The translations under genes were made by a program, and so were the position numbers. 64,000 bases of DNA from Lentilactobacillus senioris (GTDB taxonomy: Bacteria > Bacillota > Bacilli > Lactobacillales > Lactobacillaceae): positions 1 to 64,000 of the forward strand of contig NZ_JAPQEZ010000003.1 in NCBI RefSeq assembly GCF_026798195.1. The letters run 5' to 3'. The notes under the pieces are model-generated. The model saw only the letters and a program-made list of their open reading frames with translations. It ran no database searches and was not told the origin of the DNA. Shown here one piece after another: positions 8,155 to 16,814 of this stretch (position 1 is the stretch's first letter; the number at the start of each line of letters is the position of its first letter).

Positions 8155-8459
8155 TGAAAATCAGCAGAAATAAGAAAGCGTTTACATTGATAGAAATGAC
8201 AATTGTTCTTTTTGTGATTTCTTTGCTAATTTTGATTATTATTCCCAATCTTACAAATCAACGGAAAAATGCAGAAACTATTCATACAGGAGCAATGACT
8301 TCAATTATCCAATCTCAAATTGACGCCTATCTTAATGTATATCCAGCGGATATCAATGTTACTTACGCAGAACTACAAAAAAAGGGATATTTAACTAAAA
8401 AACAAGTTCAAAAGGCCAAATCGGAGGGCATTAGGATCAAAGATAATGAAGCTAAATAA
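8154..8459 (+). CDS. comGC: Major competence pseudopilin ComGC
   Basis: A 101-residue prepilin with a short basic leader and the class III signal KAFTLIEM, followed by a hydrophobic helix (about residues 10-32) ending in IIPNL. The prepilin peptidase ComC should cut before the Phe. ComGC is the main subunit of the competence pilus. Its ATG overlaps the comGB stop (TGATG) and is preceded by GGGGG, a strong coupled start. Confidence 0.95.
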   Translation: MKISRNKKAFTLIEMTIVLFVISLLILIIIPNLTNQRKNAETIHTGAMTSIIQSQIDAYLNVYPADINVTYAELQKKGYLTKKQVQKAKSEGIRIKDNEAK

Positions 8460-8898
8460 AAGAAAACCGGGATTTACATTGGTGGAAACTATCTGTGCCA
8501 TGACGATTACAGTTTTAGTTTTGGGAATTGGATTAACTTTAAACTCCATTACCAATCAAAAACAGGTATTAGCTGAGCAACGTTTTTTTGAAACTCTTAA
8601 AACCACTATAGCTGAAAGTAGTACTTCTGCACGAATATATAGAGTAGAGTTAAGAATTACCTTTAGAAAAGATAGTGATGTATTGGTTCAAATCAAAGAA
8701 AAACGTACAACTGTTATCAGAGTTATTCCTATTCCTAGGACCATTAAATTGATCGGGAGTCATGTAGTTGTAATTACAACTACTGGTTTTATTAGTCCGC
8801 AAACTATTCACTGGTATAGTTCCAAAGGACAGTTAAAATATTCACAAAAATTTCAGTTGGGATGGAGTGGATTTAAACTTGAAAAAAAGGATGTGTGA
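8446..8898 (+). CDS. comGD: Minor competence pseudopilin ComGD
   Basis: A 150-residue protein with the prepilin signal PGFTLVET and a hydrophobic helix at about residues 10-28. Its position after comGC identifies it as ComGD, a minor pseudopilin. The ATG lies within the last codons of comGC (14-nt overlap). The C-terminal part is rich in beta-strand-like segments, as in other minor pilins. Identity rests on signal and gene order, since the globular part is poorly conserved. Confidence 0.85.
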   Translation: MKLNKRKPGFTLVETICAMTITVLVLGIGLTLNSITNQKQVLAEQRFFETLKTTIAESSTSARIYRVELRITFRKDSDVLVQIKEKRTTVIRVIPIPRTIKLIGSHVVVITTTGFISPQTIHWYSSKGQLKYSQKFQLGWSGFKLEKKDV

Positions 8899-9085
8899 TG
8901 GATTTACTACCGCTGATTCATTAATTGGATTAACGATTATTGTTATGTTTAGCTTACTTTATAGTGAAGTAACTGGGGTAATGAACCAAAAAATTGACCA
9001 GCAAGAAACTCAAATGCAAAAGGCACGGACAGCATATGAACTTAAACAAAGTGAACAAAAAAACAGGTTTTTTAATGATCGATAG
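8879..9085 (+). CDS. comGE: Minor competence pseudopilin ComGE-like
   Basis: A small protein (68 residues from TTG 8879) with a prepilin-like N-terminus, DGFTTADSLIGL, and one hydrophobic helix. The frame is open from GTG 8867, but GGAGTGG at 8865-8870 is correctly spaced for TTG 8879; ATG 8891 is a further option. It overlaps comGD by 20 nt. It is shorter than the usual ComGE of about 100 residues. The assignment comes mainly from its place in the operon. Confidence 0.7.
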   Translation: MKKRMCDGFTTADSLIGLTIIVMFSLLYSEVTGVMNQKIDQQETQMQKARTAYELKQSEQKNRFFNDR

Positions 9086-9467
9086 CATTATCGGGTTGTT
9101 GATTTGTGGAATGGGAGTTTGGCTTATTTACTTTGTCGTCCAGAGTCTTACTAATTCACAATATGATTACCGATTAGATTATCAGCTTTTTTTACAAACT
9201 ATAGAGAGTGACGAATTTAAATTTCAGCTGGAAAAGGTTGATGCTGAAACTATTCATTTTTATAGTCCTAAAACTAATAAAAAATACCGACTATCAAAAT
9301 ATAACGATACATTAAGACTTCAAGGTGCAACTAAAGGGCATCTACCAGTACTAGAGCATGTGAAAAAAGTTCATTGGGAATCACAAAGTAAATCACAAGT
9401 TTTAATAAAAGGAGAATTTGATAATGGTGAAACATTTTCATCCAGTTCAATTTTTGATAAAACCTAA
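9036..9467 (+). CDS. comGF: Minor competence pseudopilin ComGF-like
   Basis: About 143 residues from ATG 9036. It has a prepilin-like start (TGFLMIDSIIGLLICG) and a globular domain containing HFYSPKTNKKYRLSKYNDTLRLQG, which fits the ComGF family pattern of a beta-rich body. The frame is open from TTG 8994, and GTG 9051 is another candidate; none has a strong SD, which suggests reliance on coupling with comGE, which it overlaps by about 50 nt. Confidence 0.75.
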   Translation: MNLNKVNKKTGFLMIDSIIGLLICGMGVWLIYFVVQSLTNSQYDYRLDYQLFLQTIESDEFKFQLEKVDAETIHFYSPKTNKKYRLSKYNDTLRLQGATKGHLPVLEHVKKVHWESQSKSQVLIKGEFDNGETFSSSSIFDKT

Positions 9468-9600
9468 AAGTAGGGGATCTTTAACTGTGGCAGCTATTAT
9501 TTTTGTTAGTATAATAATGGTCTTTATCATCTTACAATGTGTTGTTTTTGCTAGTAAATTAAATACAATTGATGAAATTACAAGACAATATTTAAATTAA
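9424..9600 (+). CDS. ComGG-like small membrane protein
   Basis: A 58-residue protein with one hydrophobic segment (about residues 21-45). ATG 9424 follows GGAG at 9411-9414 and overlaps comGF by 44 nt. Its place as the seventh comG gene points to ComGG, but ComGG is normally about 100-130 residues, so it is either a reduced form or a truncated one. A hydrophobic frame in the next register continues just past its stop. I cannot recognise a ComGG-specific motif. Confidence 0.55.
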   Translation: MVKHFHPVQFLIKPKSRGSLTVAAIIFVSIIMVFIILQCVVFASKLNTIDEITRQYLN

Positions 9601-9715
9601 AATCAAGAAAAATGGTACCCCTTTCATCGCTTTTGGCATAGTATTTTTATCGGGGTTGGTCTTGAATTATACCCCCTATATCTGGTACTATTTACTGTGG
9701 TACTTTAATTACTGA
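9596..9715 (+). other. Open hydrophobic frame without a standard start
   Basis: The frame from ATT 9596 to TGA 9713-9715 encodes about 39 residues, strongly hydrophobic and aromatic (FIAFGIVFLSGLVLNY, then WYYLLWYF). It has no ATG/GTG upstream of its hydrophobic part and no SD. It begins one base off the comGG-like stop, so a +1 shift near 9597 would fuse the two. It may be a frameshifted tail, a tiny membrane protein with an unusual start, or chance. Confidence 0.25.
9662..9691 (+). promoter_or_regulatory. Promoter of the methyltransferase-ackA unit
   Basis: TTGAAT (9662-9667), an 18-bp spacer and TACTAT (9686-9691) with an extended TG one base upstream. It would give this pair its own transcription apart from comG. 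Confidence 0.55.
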
Positions 9716-9722
9716 AAAGGAG

Positions 9723-10739
9723 TTGATTGTCCTGGCGGAAAAACAAATCCAAGAATTATTTCAAATTCTTGATGACTCTTCACTTTTTCTCCAAGAAAAA
9801 CTAGATCTTTCATACATTGATTCATTAATTGAAAGCCTAGATATCATTCAAAATGTGAATGATATTGAAGGGATTGAGGGACTATCAGCACAAGATTTTG
9901 AAAATTTCACAAGCAAAATGAAAAGCTTTGATCTTCAAAACCTCTCTGCAGAAGATGCCCGTAAAACAATTCAAATGACTATGCTAAAGGCAATTAAACA
10001 AGATAATCTTCAGGCCAACTATCAAATTACGCCCGATACTATTGCCGGCTTATTTAGCTATTTGATTAGTGGGCTGTCTAAAAAAGACACTGAAATCAGT
10101 CTCTTAGACCCTGCAGTGGGTTCTGGAAATCTGTTAGCTTCGGTAGTTAATTATTTACGAGCAGCCGGCAAAGACGTAGTTGCTACGGGATTAGAAAATG
10201 ATGATGCTTTAGCAGATGTAGCTAGCTTAAACTTTGAACTGCAACGTTCTGAAGTCAATCTATATCATGAAGATACTATCCAAGATGTGGTGGCTGGAAA
10301 CGTAGATTACGTTATTTCTGATCTACCGGTTGGATATTATCCAATTGATGATAACGTAGTTCGCTTCAAAACAAAGGCTAAAAAAGGCCATTCGTATTTG
10401 CATCATTTGTTAATTGAATTTGGGATGGAGCATGTTAATCCTGGAGGATTTGGACTCTTTTTAATTCCTAGTGACATCTTTAAGGACAAAGAAGCTCAGG
10501 CTTTACTTGAGTGGGTAAAAGAATCCGTCTACTTACAAGGTATTTTGAATTTACCAACTGAATTATTTCAGAATAAGGCCGCTGCAAAATCTATTTTGAT
10601 TTTACAAAAACCTGGTAAAGGCGCTAAGCAAGTAAGCCAAGTGATGCTAGGAGAATTTCCATCCTTCAAGGATCCAGCAGCAATGAAACGATTCCTAACA
10701 GAAATTGATGATTGGGAACTAAAAAATTTAAATAATTAG
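9723..10739 (+). CDS. Class I SAM-dependent methyltransferase, YtxK-like
   Basis: About 335 residues, related to the methyltransferase encoded beside ackA in many Firmicutes (YtxK). The SAM-binding motif is LLDPAVGSGNLLA, near residues 125-137, and the catalytic-region motif is ISDLPVGYYP, an NPPY-like variant. The N-terminal third is helical. The methylated target is unknown. The start is unclear: AGGAG (9718-9722) directly abuts TTG 9723, while CTG 9732 is at proper spacing. It is 12 nt from ackA, forming an operon. Confidence 0.85.
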   Translation: MIVLAEKQIQELFQILDDSSLFLQEKLDLSYIDSLIESLDIIQNVNDIEGIEGLSAQDFENFTSKMKSFDLQNLSAEDARKTIQMTMLKAIKQDNLQANYQITPDTIAGLFSYLISGLSKKDTEISLLDPAVGSGNLLASVVNYLRAAGKDVVATGLENDDALADVASLNFELQRSEVNLYHEDTIQDVVAGNVDYVISDLPVGYYPIDDNVVRFKTKAKKGHSYLHHLLIEFGMEHVNPGGFGLFLIPSDIFKDKEAQALLEWVKESVYLQGILNLPTELFQNKAAAKSILILQKPGKGAKQVSQVMLGEFPSFKDPAAMKRFLTEIDDWELKNLNN

Positions 10740-10751
10740 GAGAATTTAGTC

Positions 10752-11945
10752 ATGGGAAAATCAATTGCTATTAACGCAGGGAGTTCAACTTTAAAATTTA
10801 AGCTTTATGAAATGCCATCAGAAGAAGTTATTACTAGTGGTGCCATTGATCGAATCGGTTTGGGTGATTCTGATGTTACTATTAAGTATGGAGACGGCGA
10901 AAAGTTTTCAGAAACTATGAACATCCAAAACCATGAAGAAGCAATTCAATTATTGTTAGATAAACTACTTAGCTTAAAAATTATTAATGATTATAGTGAA
11001 ATCACTGGTGTTGGTCACCGAGTGGTTGCTGGTGGTGAATACTTTACGGATTCCGTTGTGATTGATGATGAAGTATTGGCTAAAATTGAAGATTTAGTTG
11101 AATTTGCTCCGTTGCATGAACCAGCTAATATTATGGGAATTAAAGCTTTTAAGAAAATATTGCCAGATGTTATTAGCGTAGCGGTATTTGATACTTCATT
11201 CCACACTACACTTCCAGAAACTAATTATATGTATAGTTTGCCATATGAATACTACGAAAAATATCGTGCTCGTAAATATGGCGCTCATGGTACAAGTTAC
11301 CGTTACGTTTCTGCCCGAGCTGCTGCTATGTTAGACAAGCCTATTGAAGATCTTAAAATGATTATCATGCACTTGGGAGCAGGTGCTTCATTAGATGCTA
11401 TTAAAGGCGGTAAATCTTTCGATACTTCCATGGGATTCACTCCGGTAACTGGAATTACTATGGCAACTCGTTCTGGAGATGTTGATCCTTCAGTATTACA
11501 ATACATCATGCAAAAAGAAGACATCTCTGATTTTGATGATGTGATTGACATTTTGAACCATAAATCTGGTTTACTTGGTATTTCTGGTGTTTCTGCTGAT
11601 ATGCGTGATATTGAAAAGAAAGCTGGAGAAGGGGATCATCGTTCACAATTAGCCCACGATATCTTTATTAACCGAGTAGTACGTTATGTTGGTAGTTATA
11701 TTGCTGAAATGGGTGGCGTAGACGCAATTATCTTCACCGCCGGAATTGGTGAAAACGATAAAGGGATTCGAGCAGAATTAGCTGAAAAATTGGCTTGTTT
11801 CGGAGTTAAAATTGATGAAGCTAAAAATGATATTCGCGGAGAAGAACGAGATTTAAGTGCTGCTGATGCATCTGTTAAAACTTTATTGATTCCTACTGAT
11901 GAAGAAGTAATGATTGTTCGTGATATTGAACGTTTAAGAAAATAA
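10752..11945 (+). CDS. ackA: Acetate kinase
   Basis: A 397-residue enzyme of standard length that converts acetyl phosphate and ADP to acetate and ATP. It carries the signature INAGSSTLKFKLYEM at the N-terminus, plus ASARAAAML, MHLGAGASL and FTAGIGEN, typical of the acetokinase ASKHA fold. In heterofermentative metabolism it yields extra ATP when acetyl phosphate is not reduced to ethanol. AGGAG precedes the ATG and it follows the methyltransferase by 12 nt. Confidence 0.97.
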   Translation: MGKSIAINAGSSTLKFKLYEMPSEEVITSGAIDRIGLGDSDVTIKYGDGEKFSETMNIQNHEEAIQLLLDKLLSLKIINDYSEITGVGHRVVAGGEYFTDSVVIDDEVLAKIEDLVEFAPLHEPANIMGIKAFKKILPDVISVAVFDTSFHTTLPETNYMYSLPYEYYEKYRARKYGAHGTSYRYVSARAAAMLDKPIEDLKMIIMHLGAGASLDAIKGGKSFDTSMGFTPVTGITMATRSGDVDPSVLQYIMQKEDISDFDDVIDILNHKSGLLGISGVSADMRDIEKKAGEGDHRSQLAHDIFINRVVRYVGSYIAEMGGVDAIIFTAGIGENDKGIRAELAEKLACFGVKIDEAKNDIRGEERDLSAADASVKTLLIPTDEEVMIVRDIERLRK

Positions 11946-11964
11946 TATTAATAAAAAAATATGC

Positions 11965-11970
11965 TATCAT
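11965..11970 (+). promoter_or_regulatory. Extended -10 promoter of the amino acid permease
   Basis: TATCAT preceded by TG one base upstream lies 29 bp before the permease ATG. No good -35 is visible, so this would be an extended -10 promoter. Confidence 0.45.
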
Positions 11971-11998
11971 TATTTAAAAGTTAAGAGGTGAGATAGTT

Positions 11999-13369
11999 AT
12001 GGAAAATAATTCTAATAACCAGCAACTATCACGGGAATTAAAGAATCGCCATGTTCAATTGATTGCCTTAGGGGGAACCATTGGAACAGGGCTGTTCTTA
12101 GGTGCTGGTGAATCAATTCACCTAGCTGGGCCGGCCATTTTAATTTCGTATATTATTGCCGGAATTGCATGTTTCTTTTTGATGCGAGCATTAGGTGAAT
12201 TATTACTTTCTGATTTAGGAACCAATTCATTTGTTGATTTTATTCGAAAATACTTAGGAGATAAAGCAGGCTTTGTAGTTGGTTGGACATATTGGACTTG
12301 CTGGATTTCCATTGCAATGGCTGAGTTAACGGCTGCCGGATTATATGTTCAAATGTGGTTTCCGCATGTACCAGTCTGGGTAACTGCTTTGGTATTATTG
12401 GCCATTTTGTTCGCAATGAACATTTTTACTGTTTCTGCATTTGGCGAAACCGAATTTTGGTTTTCTATTATCAAGATTGTAGCAATTATGGGTTTGATTA
12501 TTGCTGGAATAGTGATGGTGTTAATGAGTTATAAAACACCATTTGGCCATGCTAGTGTGAATAATTTAGTGTCTAACGGCTTCTTTGCTCACGGTGCTAA
12601 AGGATTTCTCCTTTCGTTTCAAATGGTACTTTTTAGTTTTGCTGGTGTGGAAATGATTGGTATGACCGCTTCTGAAACTAAAGACCCAGAAGTAATTATC
12701 CCTAAGAGTATTAATGAAGTTCCTCAACGGGTTATCATTTTTTATATTGGGTCGTTGTTAGCGATTATGTGTATTTATCCTTGGCAGCAAGTTTCTCCGG
12801 ATTCTAGTCCTTTTGTTCAAGTTTTTTCTGGAATTGGAATCCAATCTGCAGCTGCGATTATTAACTTTGTTGTTTTAACTGCGGCGGCTTCTTCATGTAA
12901 TAGTGCTATTTTTACGACTGGTCGGATGATTTTTTCAATGAATTACAATGCTAAATCAAAGTTTGGCAAGCAATTAGGTTCTTTATCATTAAGACAAATT
13001 CCACGTAACGGAATTATTTTCTCCACTTTAATAATCGCTTTGATTATTATTTTGGGTATTTTCTTACCTGGGAACTTGTTTACCTTTATATCTAGTGTTG
13101 CTACCACTTGTTTCTTATTTGTTTGGGGCATGATAGTGATTGCCCATTTAAGGTACCGAAAGTCAGTTAAGCAGAATAATGGTGAGGCTCAGTTGAAATT
13201 TAAAATGCCATTATTTCCATTGTCGGATTACTTTGTTTTATTGTTTTATGCGGCAGTGTTAGTGGTCCTTATGATGCGGCTTAATACTTTGATCGCATTA
13301 ATTGGTTCGATCATTTGGTTAGCAATTTTATGGATTATTTCAATCTTTCGAAAAAATAATCAAGTTTAG
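11999..13369 (+). CDS. APC-family amino acid permease (AAT group)
   Basis: A 456-residue transporter with twelve predicted membrane helices. The first helix carries the AAT signature LIALGGTIGTGLFLGAG, and helix 6 has the conserved FSFAGVEMIG followed by SETKDPEVIIPKSIN. The best resemblance is to the D-serine/D-alanine/glycine (CycA) and related proton symporters, but substrate cannot be fixed by eye. It is a single-gene unit, with its own promoter and a terminator at 13370. Confidence 0.9.
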   Translation: MENNSNNQQLSRELKNRHVQLIALGGTIGTGLFLGAGESIHLAGPAILISYIIAGIACFFLMRALGELLLSDLGTNSFVDFIRKYLGDKAGFVVGWTYWTCWISIAMAELTAAGLYVQMWFPHVPVWVTALVLLAILFAMNIFTVSAFGETEFWFSIIKIVAIMGLIIAGIVMVLMSYKTPFGHASVNNLVSNGFFAHGAKGFLLSFQMVLFSFAGVEMIGMTASETKDPEVIIPKSINEVPQRVIIFYIGSLLAIMCIYPWQQVSPDSSPFVQVFSGIGIQSAAAIINFVVLTAAASSCNSAIFTTGRMIFSMNYNAKSKFGKQLGSLSLRQIPRNGIIFSTLIIALIIILGIFLPGNLFTFISSVATTCFLFVWGMIVIAHLRYRKSVKQNNGEAQLKFKMPLFPLSDYFVLLFYAAVLVVLMMRLNTLIALIGSIIWLAILWIISIFRKNNQV

Positions 13370-13398
13370 ACGGTGGACGATGGTCTCACCGTTTTTTT
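13370..13398 (+). terminator. Terminator after the amino acid permease
   Basis: ACGGTG...GAC pairs with GTC...CACCGT with one bulge and is followed by seven T. Confidence 0.85.
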
Positions 13399-13400
13399 AA

Positions 13401-13409
13401 TGGTATCAT
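13401..13409 (+). promoter_or_regulatory. Extended -10 promoter of the phosphoesterase operon
   Basis: TGGTATCAT (13401-13409) is an extended -10 placed immediately after the preceding terminator's T tract and 28 bp before the ATG. A -35 would overlap the terminator hairpin. Confidence 0.5.
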
Positions 13410-13437
13410 CAATTTAGTTAGTAAAGGAGGGGCGCAA

Positions 13438-14046
13438 ATGCAGTATTTTACTTCGGATACTCATTTTTTTCATGATCAATTGGTGGGCGTGAACGATTTT
13501 TCCAATCGTGATTTTATCGATGCTGCTGACATGAATGAAATAATTATGCATAATTGGAATGAAAAAGTGAGTCCTAACGATACAGTTTATCATTTGGGTG
13601 ATATTGCGATGCTGCATACCAAACCAAGTAAATTAGCAAATGAACGGATATTTGAAATTTTAAGTCGGTTAAACGGTCATTTAGTGCTGATAAAAGGTAA
13701 TCACGATAGTCGTGAGCTATTTAAGTATTTAGACCGACATAATTTTTTAATAGCGGGCAAACCTAAATTTGAGTTTCATGATGTTGGCGTGCTGATTAAA
13801 ATGAATCACCGCCAATATTATTTAACCCACTATCCAATGATGCTAGGAATTGTTAAACAAATTATTAATGTACACGGTCATTTGCATCGGTATACAGTGC
13901 CAATTAAAGAAAATATTAATGTGGGTCCCGACTCAAGAGACCTGGACTTTTTAAAAACTGCAGTTCCATTTGGGGCACCACTATCAGCCATGGAACTAGA
14001 AGAAATTGTAATTCATAAGGGGATCGATTTTGCTAAACGAAGATAA
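13438..14046 (+). CDS. Metallophosphoesterase
   Basis: A 202-residue calcineurin-like phosphoesterase. All five metal-binding blocks are present in order: SDTHFFH, HLGDIAML, IKGNHDSRE, LTHYPMM and VHGHLHRY. Members hydrolyse phosphomono- or diesters with two metal ions; the substrate here is unknown. It is led by AAAGGAGGGG and opens a five-gene operon. Its last 17 nt overlap the next phosphoesterase gene. Confidence 0.9.
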   Translation: MQYFTSDTHFFHDQLVGVNDFSNRDFIDAADMNEIIMHNWNEKVSPNDTVYHLGDIAMLHTKPSKLANERIFEILSRLNGHLVLIKGNHDSRELFKYLDRHNFLIAGKPKFEFHDVGVLIKMNHRQYYLTHYPMMLGIVKQIINVHGHLHRYTVPIKENINVGPDSRDLDFLKTAVPFGAPLSAMELEEIVIHKGIDFAKRR

Positions 14047-15427
14047 TCACGAAACCATTTCTATTTTTCATACTAATGATTTTCATTCGCATTTTGCTAA
14101 CTGGCCAAAAATTAAACGGTATATTCTATCCGGCAAGAAAAAAGAACGTGCCATAGGAAACACCGTTTTAACTTTTGATATTGGTGACTTTATGGATCGG
14201 TTTGAGCCCTTAACAGAGGCAACTAATGGTAAGGCCGGTATTCAATTCATGAATGAGTTAGATTATGACGGGGTAACCATCGGTAACAATGAGGGGTTAA
14301 CCAATTCTAAGCAACAGTTAGACCAATTATATGAAGATGCTAACTTTGATGTTTTGTTAGCTAACTTGAAGGATCCATACACTAATGCTTTGCCCAAATG
14401 GGCTAATGAAGCCAAATTAATTGTTACCCCGCAACATACCAGAATTTTAGTATTTGGAATGACCGCTCCTTATTCTAGTACTTATCCTAAGTTAGGATGG
14501 GAAGTTAAAGACGTTTATCAAACCACGGAGCGGTTGTTAGCTAAATATGAGGATCAATACGATATTTGTATTTTGTTGTCTCATTTAGGTTTGCCAACTG
14601 ATCGCGAATTGGCAAAACAATTTCCAGCAATTAACTTAATTTTGGGTGGACATACGCATCACTTGTTAATGAATGGAGAGTTAGTTAATCAAACGATGTT
14701 GGCGGCTGCTCAAAAATGGGGCAATTATGTGGGGCACGTCACACTAACGTTGGCTAATCATCAAATTACTGAACAAAACGTTAGCGTTCAAGAAGTAGCT
14801 GCTTTACCCTCTGAACCAGCTGACTTAAAAGCGATTAATAAAACTTTTAGTATGGGCACTGCTTTGCTTGCTTCACAAAAAGTGGCTCAATTAGATCATT
14901 CGGTAAAGACTCAATTATTGGGATCTTCGGAAATGGTTGATTTAAGCCTAGCTGCTTTACAATCAAAGGCACATACCGACAGCGCTATTATCAATACCGG
15001 ACTTTTTTTGAAAGATTTACCCGCTGGAGTGATCGATGAAAATCAAATTCATGATGTTTTACCTCACGCCATGCAAGTTATGAAGGTGACTTTAGATGGT
15101 TACAATCTTTGGCGGTTAATCCAAGAGATGGAAAAAAATCGCAACTTCTTGTTACGCTATCCGCAAAAAGGGATGGGATTTCGGGGGAAGGTTTTTGGAG
15201 AACTTCACTATCGAGGGATTGAATATCAAAAATCTACGGGAGAAGTATGGTGGCACGGTGAACCCCTTGATCCCAATCGAAATTACGAAGTAGCAATGTT
15301 AGATCATTACCTGTATATTCCATTTTTTCCAACTATTCAAATTTGTGGTAAAAATGACATTTACTTTGATGAAAATTTACGACAGGTATTTGCTCGCTAT
15401 TTAAGTGAACAATTTCCCATTAAGTAA
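14030..15427 (+). CDS. 5'-nucleotidase/2',3'-cyclic phosphodiesterase-like protein (YunD type)
   Basis: A 465-residue bipartite enzyme with an N-terminal metallophosphatase domain (HTNDFHSH, FDIGDFMDRF, LSHLGLP, LILGGHTHH) and a C-terminal 5'-nucleotidase domain from about residue 290. The usual GNHE block reads GNNEG (residues 85-89), a variant I associate with the YunD group. TTG 14030 follows AAGGGG with 7-nt spacing. It lacks a signal peptide, so it should act in the cytoplasm on nucleotides or sugar nucleotides. Confidence 0.85.
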   Translation: MLNEDNHETISIFHTNDFHSHFANWPKIKRYILSGKKKERAIGNTVLTFDIGDFMDRFEPLTEATNGKAGIQFMNELDYDGVTIGNNEGLTNSKQQLDQLYEDANFDVLLANLKDPYTNALPKWANEAKLIVTPQHTRILVFGMTAPYSSTYPKLGWEVKDVYQTTERLLAKYEDQYDICILLSHLGLPTDRELAKQFPAINLILGGHTHHLLMNGELVNQTMLAAAQKWGNYVGHVTLTLANHQITEQNVSVQEVAALPSEPADLKAINKTFSMGTALLASQKVAQLDHSVKTQLLGSSEMVDLSLAALQSKAHTDSAIINTGLFLKDLPAGVIDENQIHDVLPHAMQVMKVTLDGYNLWRLIQEMEKNRNFLLRYPQKGMGFRGKVFGELHYRGIEYQKSTGEVWWHGEPLDPNRNYEVAMLDHYLYIPFFPTIQICGKNDIYFDENLRQVFARYLSEQFPIK

Positions 15428-15448
15428 GTGAAGTGAAACGGAGCGATT

Positions 15449-16024
15449 ATGGATAAAAATGAATTAAAGAACTTAATTGAAGAACGAAATGAAAAACGCA
15501 AACCACTAGTTAAAATTACTTTTGAAGATTTGACTTCCTTTTCTATTAATGACCATCAATACAAAATGATTAGCGATCATAATAATAGTTTTGACGTTCA
15601 TCAGTTTGAAATGACGTTTAATTCGTCGTTTAGTAAATTTGATTATATTGTCGGTCAATTATTTGACGACCAATTGCGTTTGAGGGGTTTCTATGATGCT
15701 GGTCGAGAAAATGCCGATGGACCATTTATTGATCAATTAAATGATATTTTAGTCGAGCAACTTATTTTTAGTGATGATCTTTATATTATTCAAAATCTAG
15801 AACCTAGGCCCATTCCAGTTCCTAGAAGTAATTCCAGACGTCGTCGTTCTAGAAGAGGCCGGCAACGAAATCGGCGTAGTAATGCTGACAATAAGAATGG
15901 CGGCTTTAAGACTACTACCACTAAAGTTCAAAATAATGAAGGAAAACGCAAGATGGTAGTCAAAGAAAAACGTAAAACTGGCAACCATGATTTTGTGATT
16001 AAGGAAAACAAGAAGGGAAAATAA
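15449..16024 (+). CDS. YutD family protein (DUF1027) with basic tail
   Basis: A 191-residue protein. The first ~115 residues carry the YutD-like pattern (YDIVGQLFDDQLRLRGFYD-like core, seen here as FDYIVGQLFDDQLRLRGFYD). The remainder is a highly basic, low-complexity tail with an Arg-rich block at about residues 128-145. Such a tail suggests nucleic-acid or ribosome contact. YutD function is unknown. Its neighbours match the yunD/yutD/yutF grouping of Firmicutes. Confidence 0.8.
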   Translation: MDKNELKNLIEERNEKRKPLVKITFEDLTSFSINDHQYKMISDHNNSFDVHQFEMTFNSSFSKFDYIVGQLFDDQLRLRGFYDAGRENADGPFIDQLNDILVEQLIFSDDLYIIQNLEPRPIPVPRSNSRRRRSRRGRQRNRRSNADNKNGGFKTTTTKVQNNEGKRKMVVKEKRKTGNHDFVIKENKKGK

Positions 16025-16030
16025 TTAACT

Positions 16031-16813
16031 ATGAAGCAATATCGAGGATACATGATTGACCTTGATGGTACCGTTTATGCGGGAACTAAAAAAATTCCGG
16101 CTGCTAAAAGATTTATTGAACGATTACAACAAAAACAAATTCCATTTTTATTTGTTACTAATAATTCTACGCAATTACCCGACGCAGTAGCTGCTAATCT
16201 AGCTAATAATCACGATATTCATGTGGATGCTAATAACGTTTATACGTCTGGAATGGCTACGGTAGATTATTTAAATCAAGAAACTAAGGATTGGCCAATT
16301 GAAGACAAAACAGTATTGGTGGTGGGAGAATACGGTTTAAAACAAGTTATTTTGCAGGCAGGTTATACACTAGCCATTGATAATCCAGCGTTTACAGTGG
16401 TGGGATTAGATTCTGACTTGACCTATGAAAAACTTACCCAAGCCGTGTTAGCCATTAGAAATGGTTCTCAATTTGTTGGGACTAACCCAGATACCAATAT
16501 TCCTAAAGAACGGGGCTTATTGCCAGGAGCAGGAGCAGTGGTTGATTTTGTTCGTTATGCTACTCAAAAAGAGCCAATAATGATTGGCAAACCGCAGGCT
16601 CAAATTATTAATACGGCCCTAAAACGAATGGATTTGACGGCAGAAGAAGTTGTAATGGTAGGAGATAATTACAATACCGATATTAAAGCTGGAATTAATG
16701 CTAATGTGGACACGCTATTAGTTTATACGGGAGTTTCAACACCGGAATTGGTGGCTCAAGAAAAAATTCAACCAACTAATTTTGTTAATAGTTTGGATGA
16801 GTGGGAAGTTTAA
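16031..16813 (+). CDS. HAD-IIA hydrolase of the NagD/YutF type
   Basis: A 260-residue haloacid-dehalogenase phosphatase. Motif I is MIDLDGTVYAG, motif II lies in FVTNNST, motif III is the Lys in IGKPQAQI, and motif IV is MVGDNYNTDI. The size and cap fit the TIGR01457 subfamily represented by YutF, a sugar or nucleotide phosphatase. The start lies 6 nt after the YutD stop. The physiological substrate is unproven. Confidence 0.9.
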   Translation: MKQYRGYMIDLDGTVYAGTKKIPAAKRFIERLQQKQIPFLFVTNNSTQLPDAVAANLANNHDIHVDANNVYTSGMATVDYLNQETKDWPIEDKTVLVVGEYGLKQVILQAGYTLAIDNPAFTVVGLDSDLTYEKLTQAVLAIRNGSQFVGTNPDTNIPKERGLLPGAGAVVDFVRYATQKEPIMIGKPQAQIINTALKRMDLTAEEVVMVGDNYNTDIKAGINANVDTLLVYTGVSTPELVAQEKIQPTNFVNSLDEWEV

Positions 16814-16814
16814 A

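Noticed and set aside
12118-13131. Short minus-strand frames within the amino acid permease
   Set aside because: They are antisense to transmembrane helices and have no start signals.
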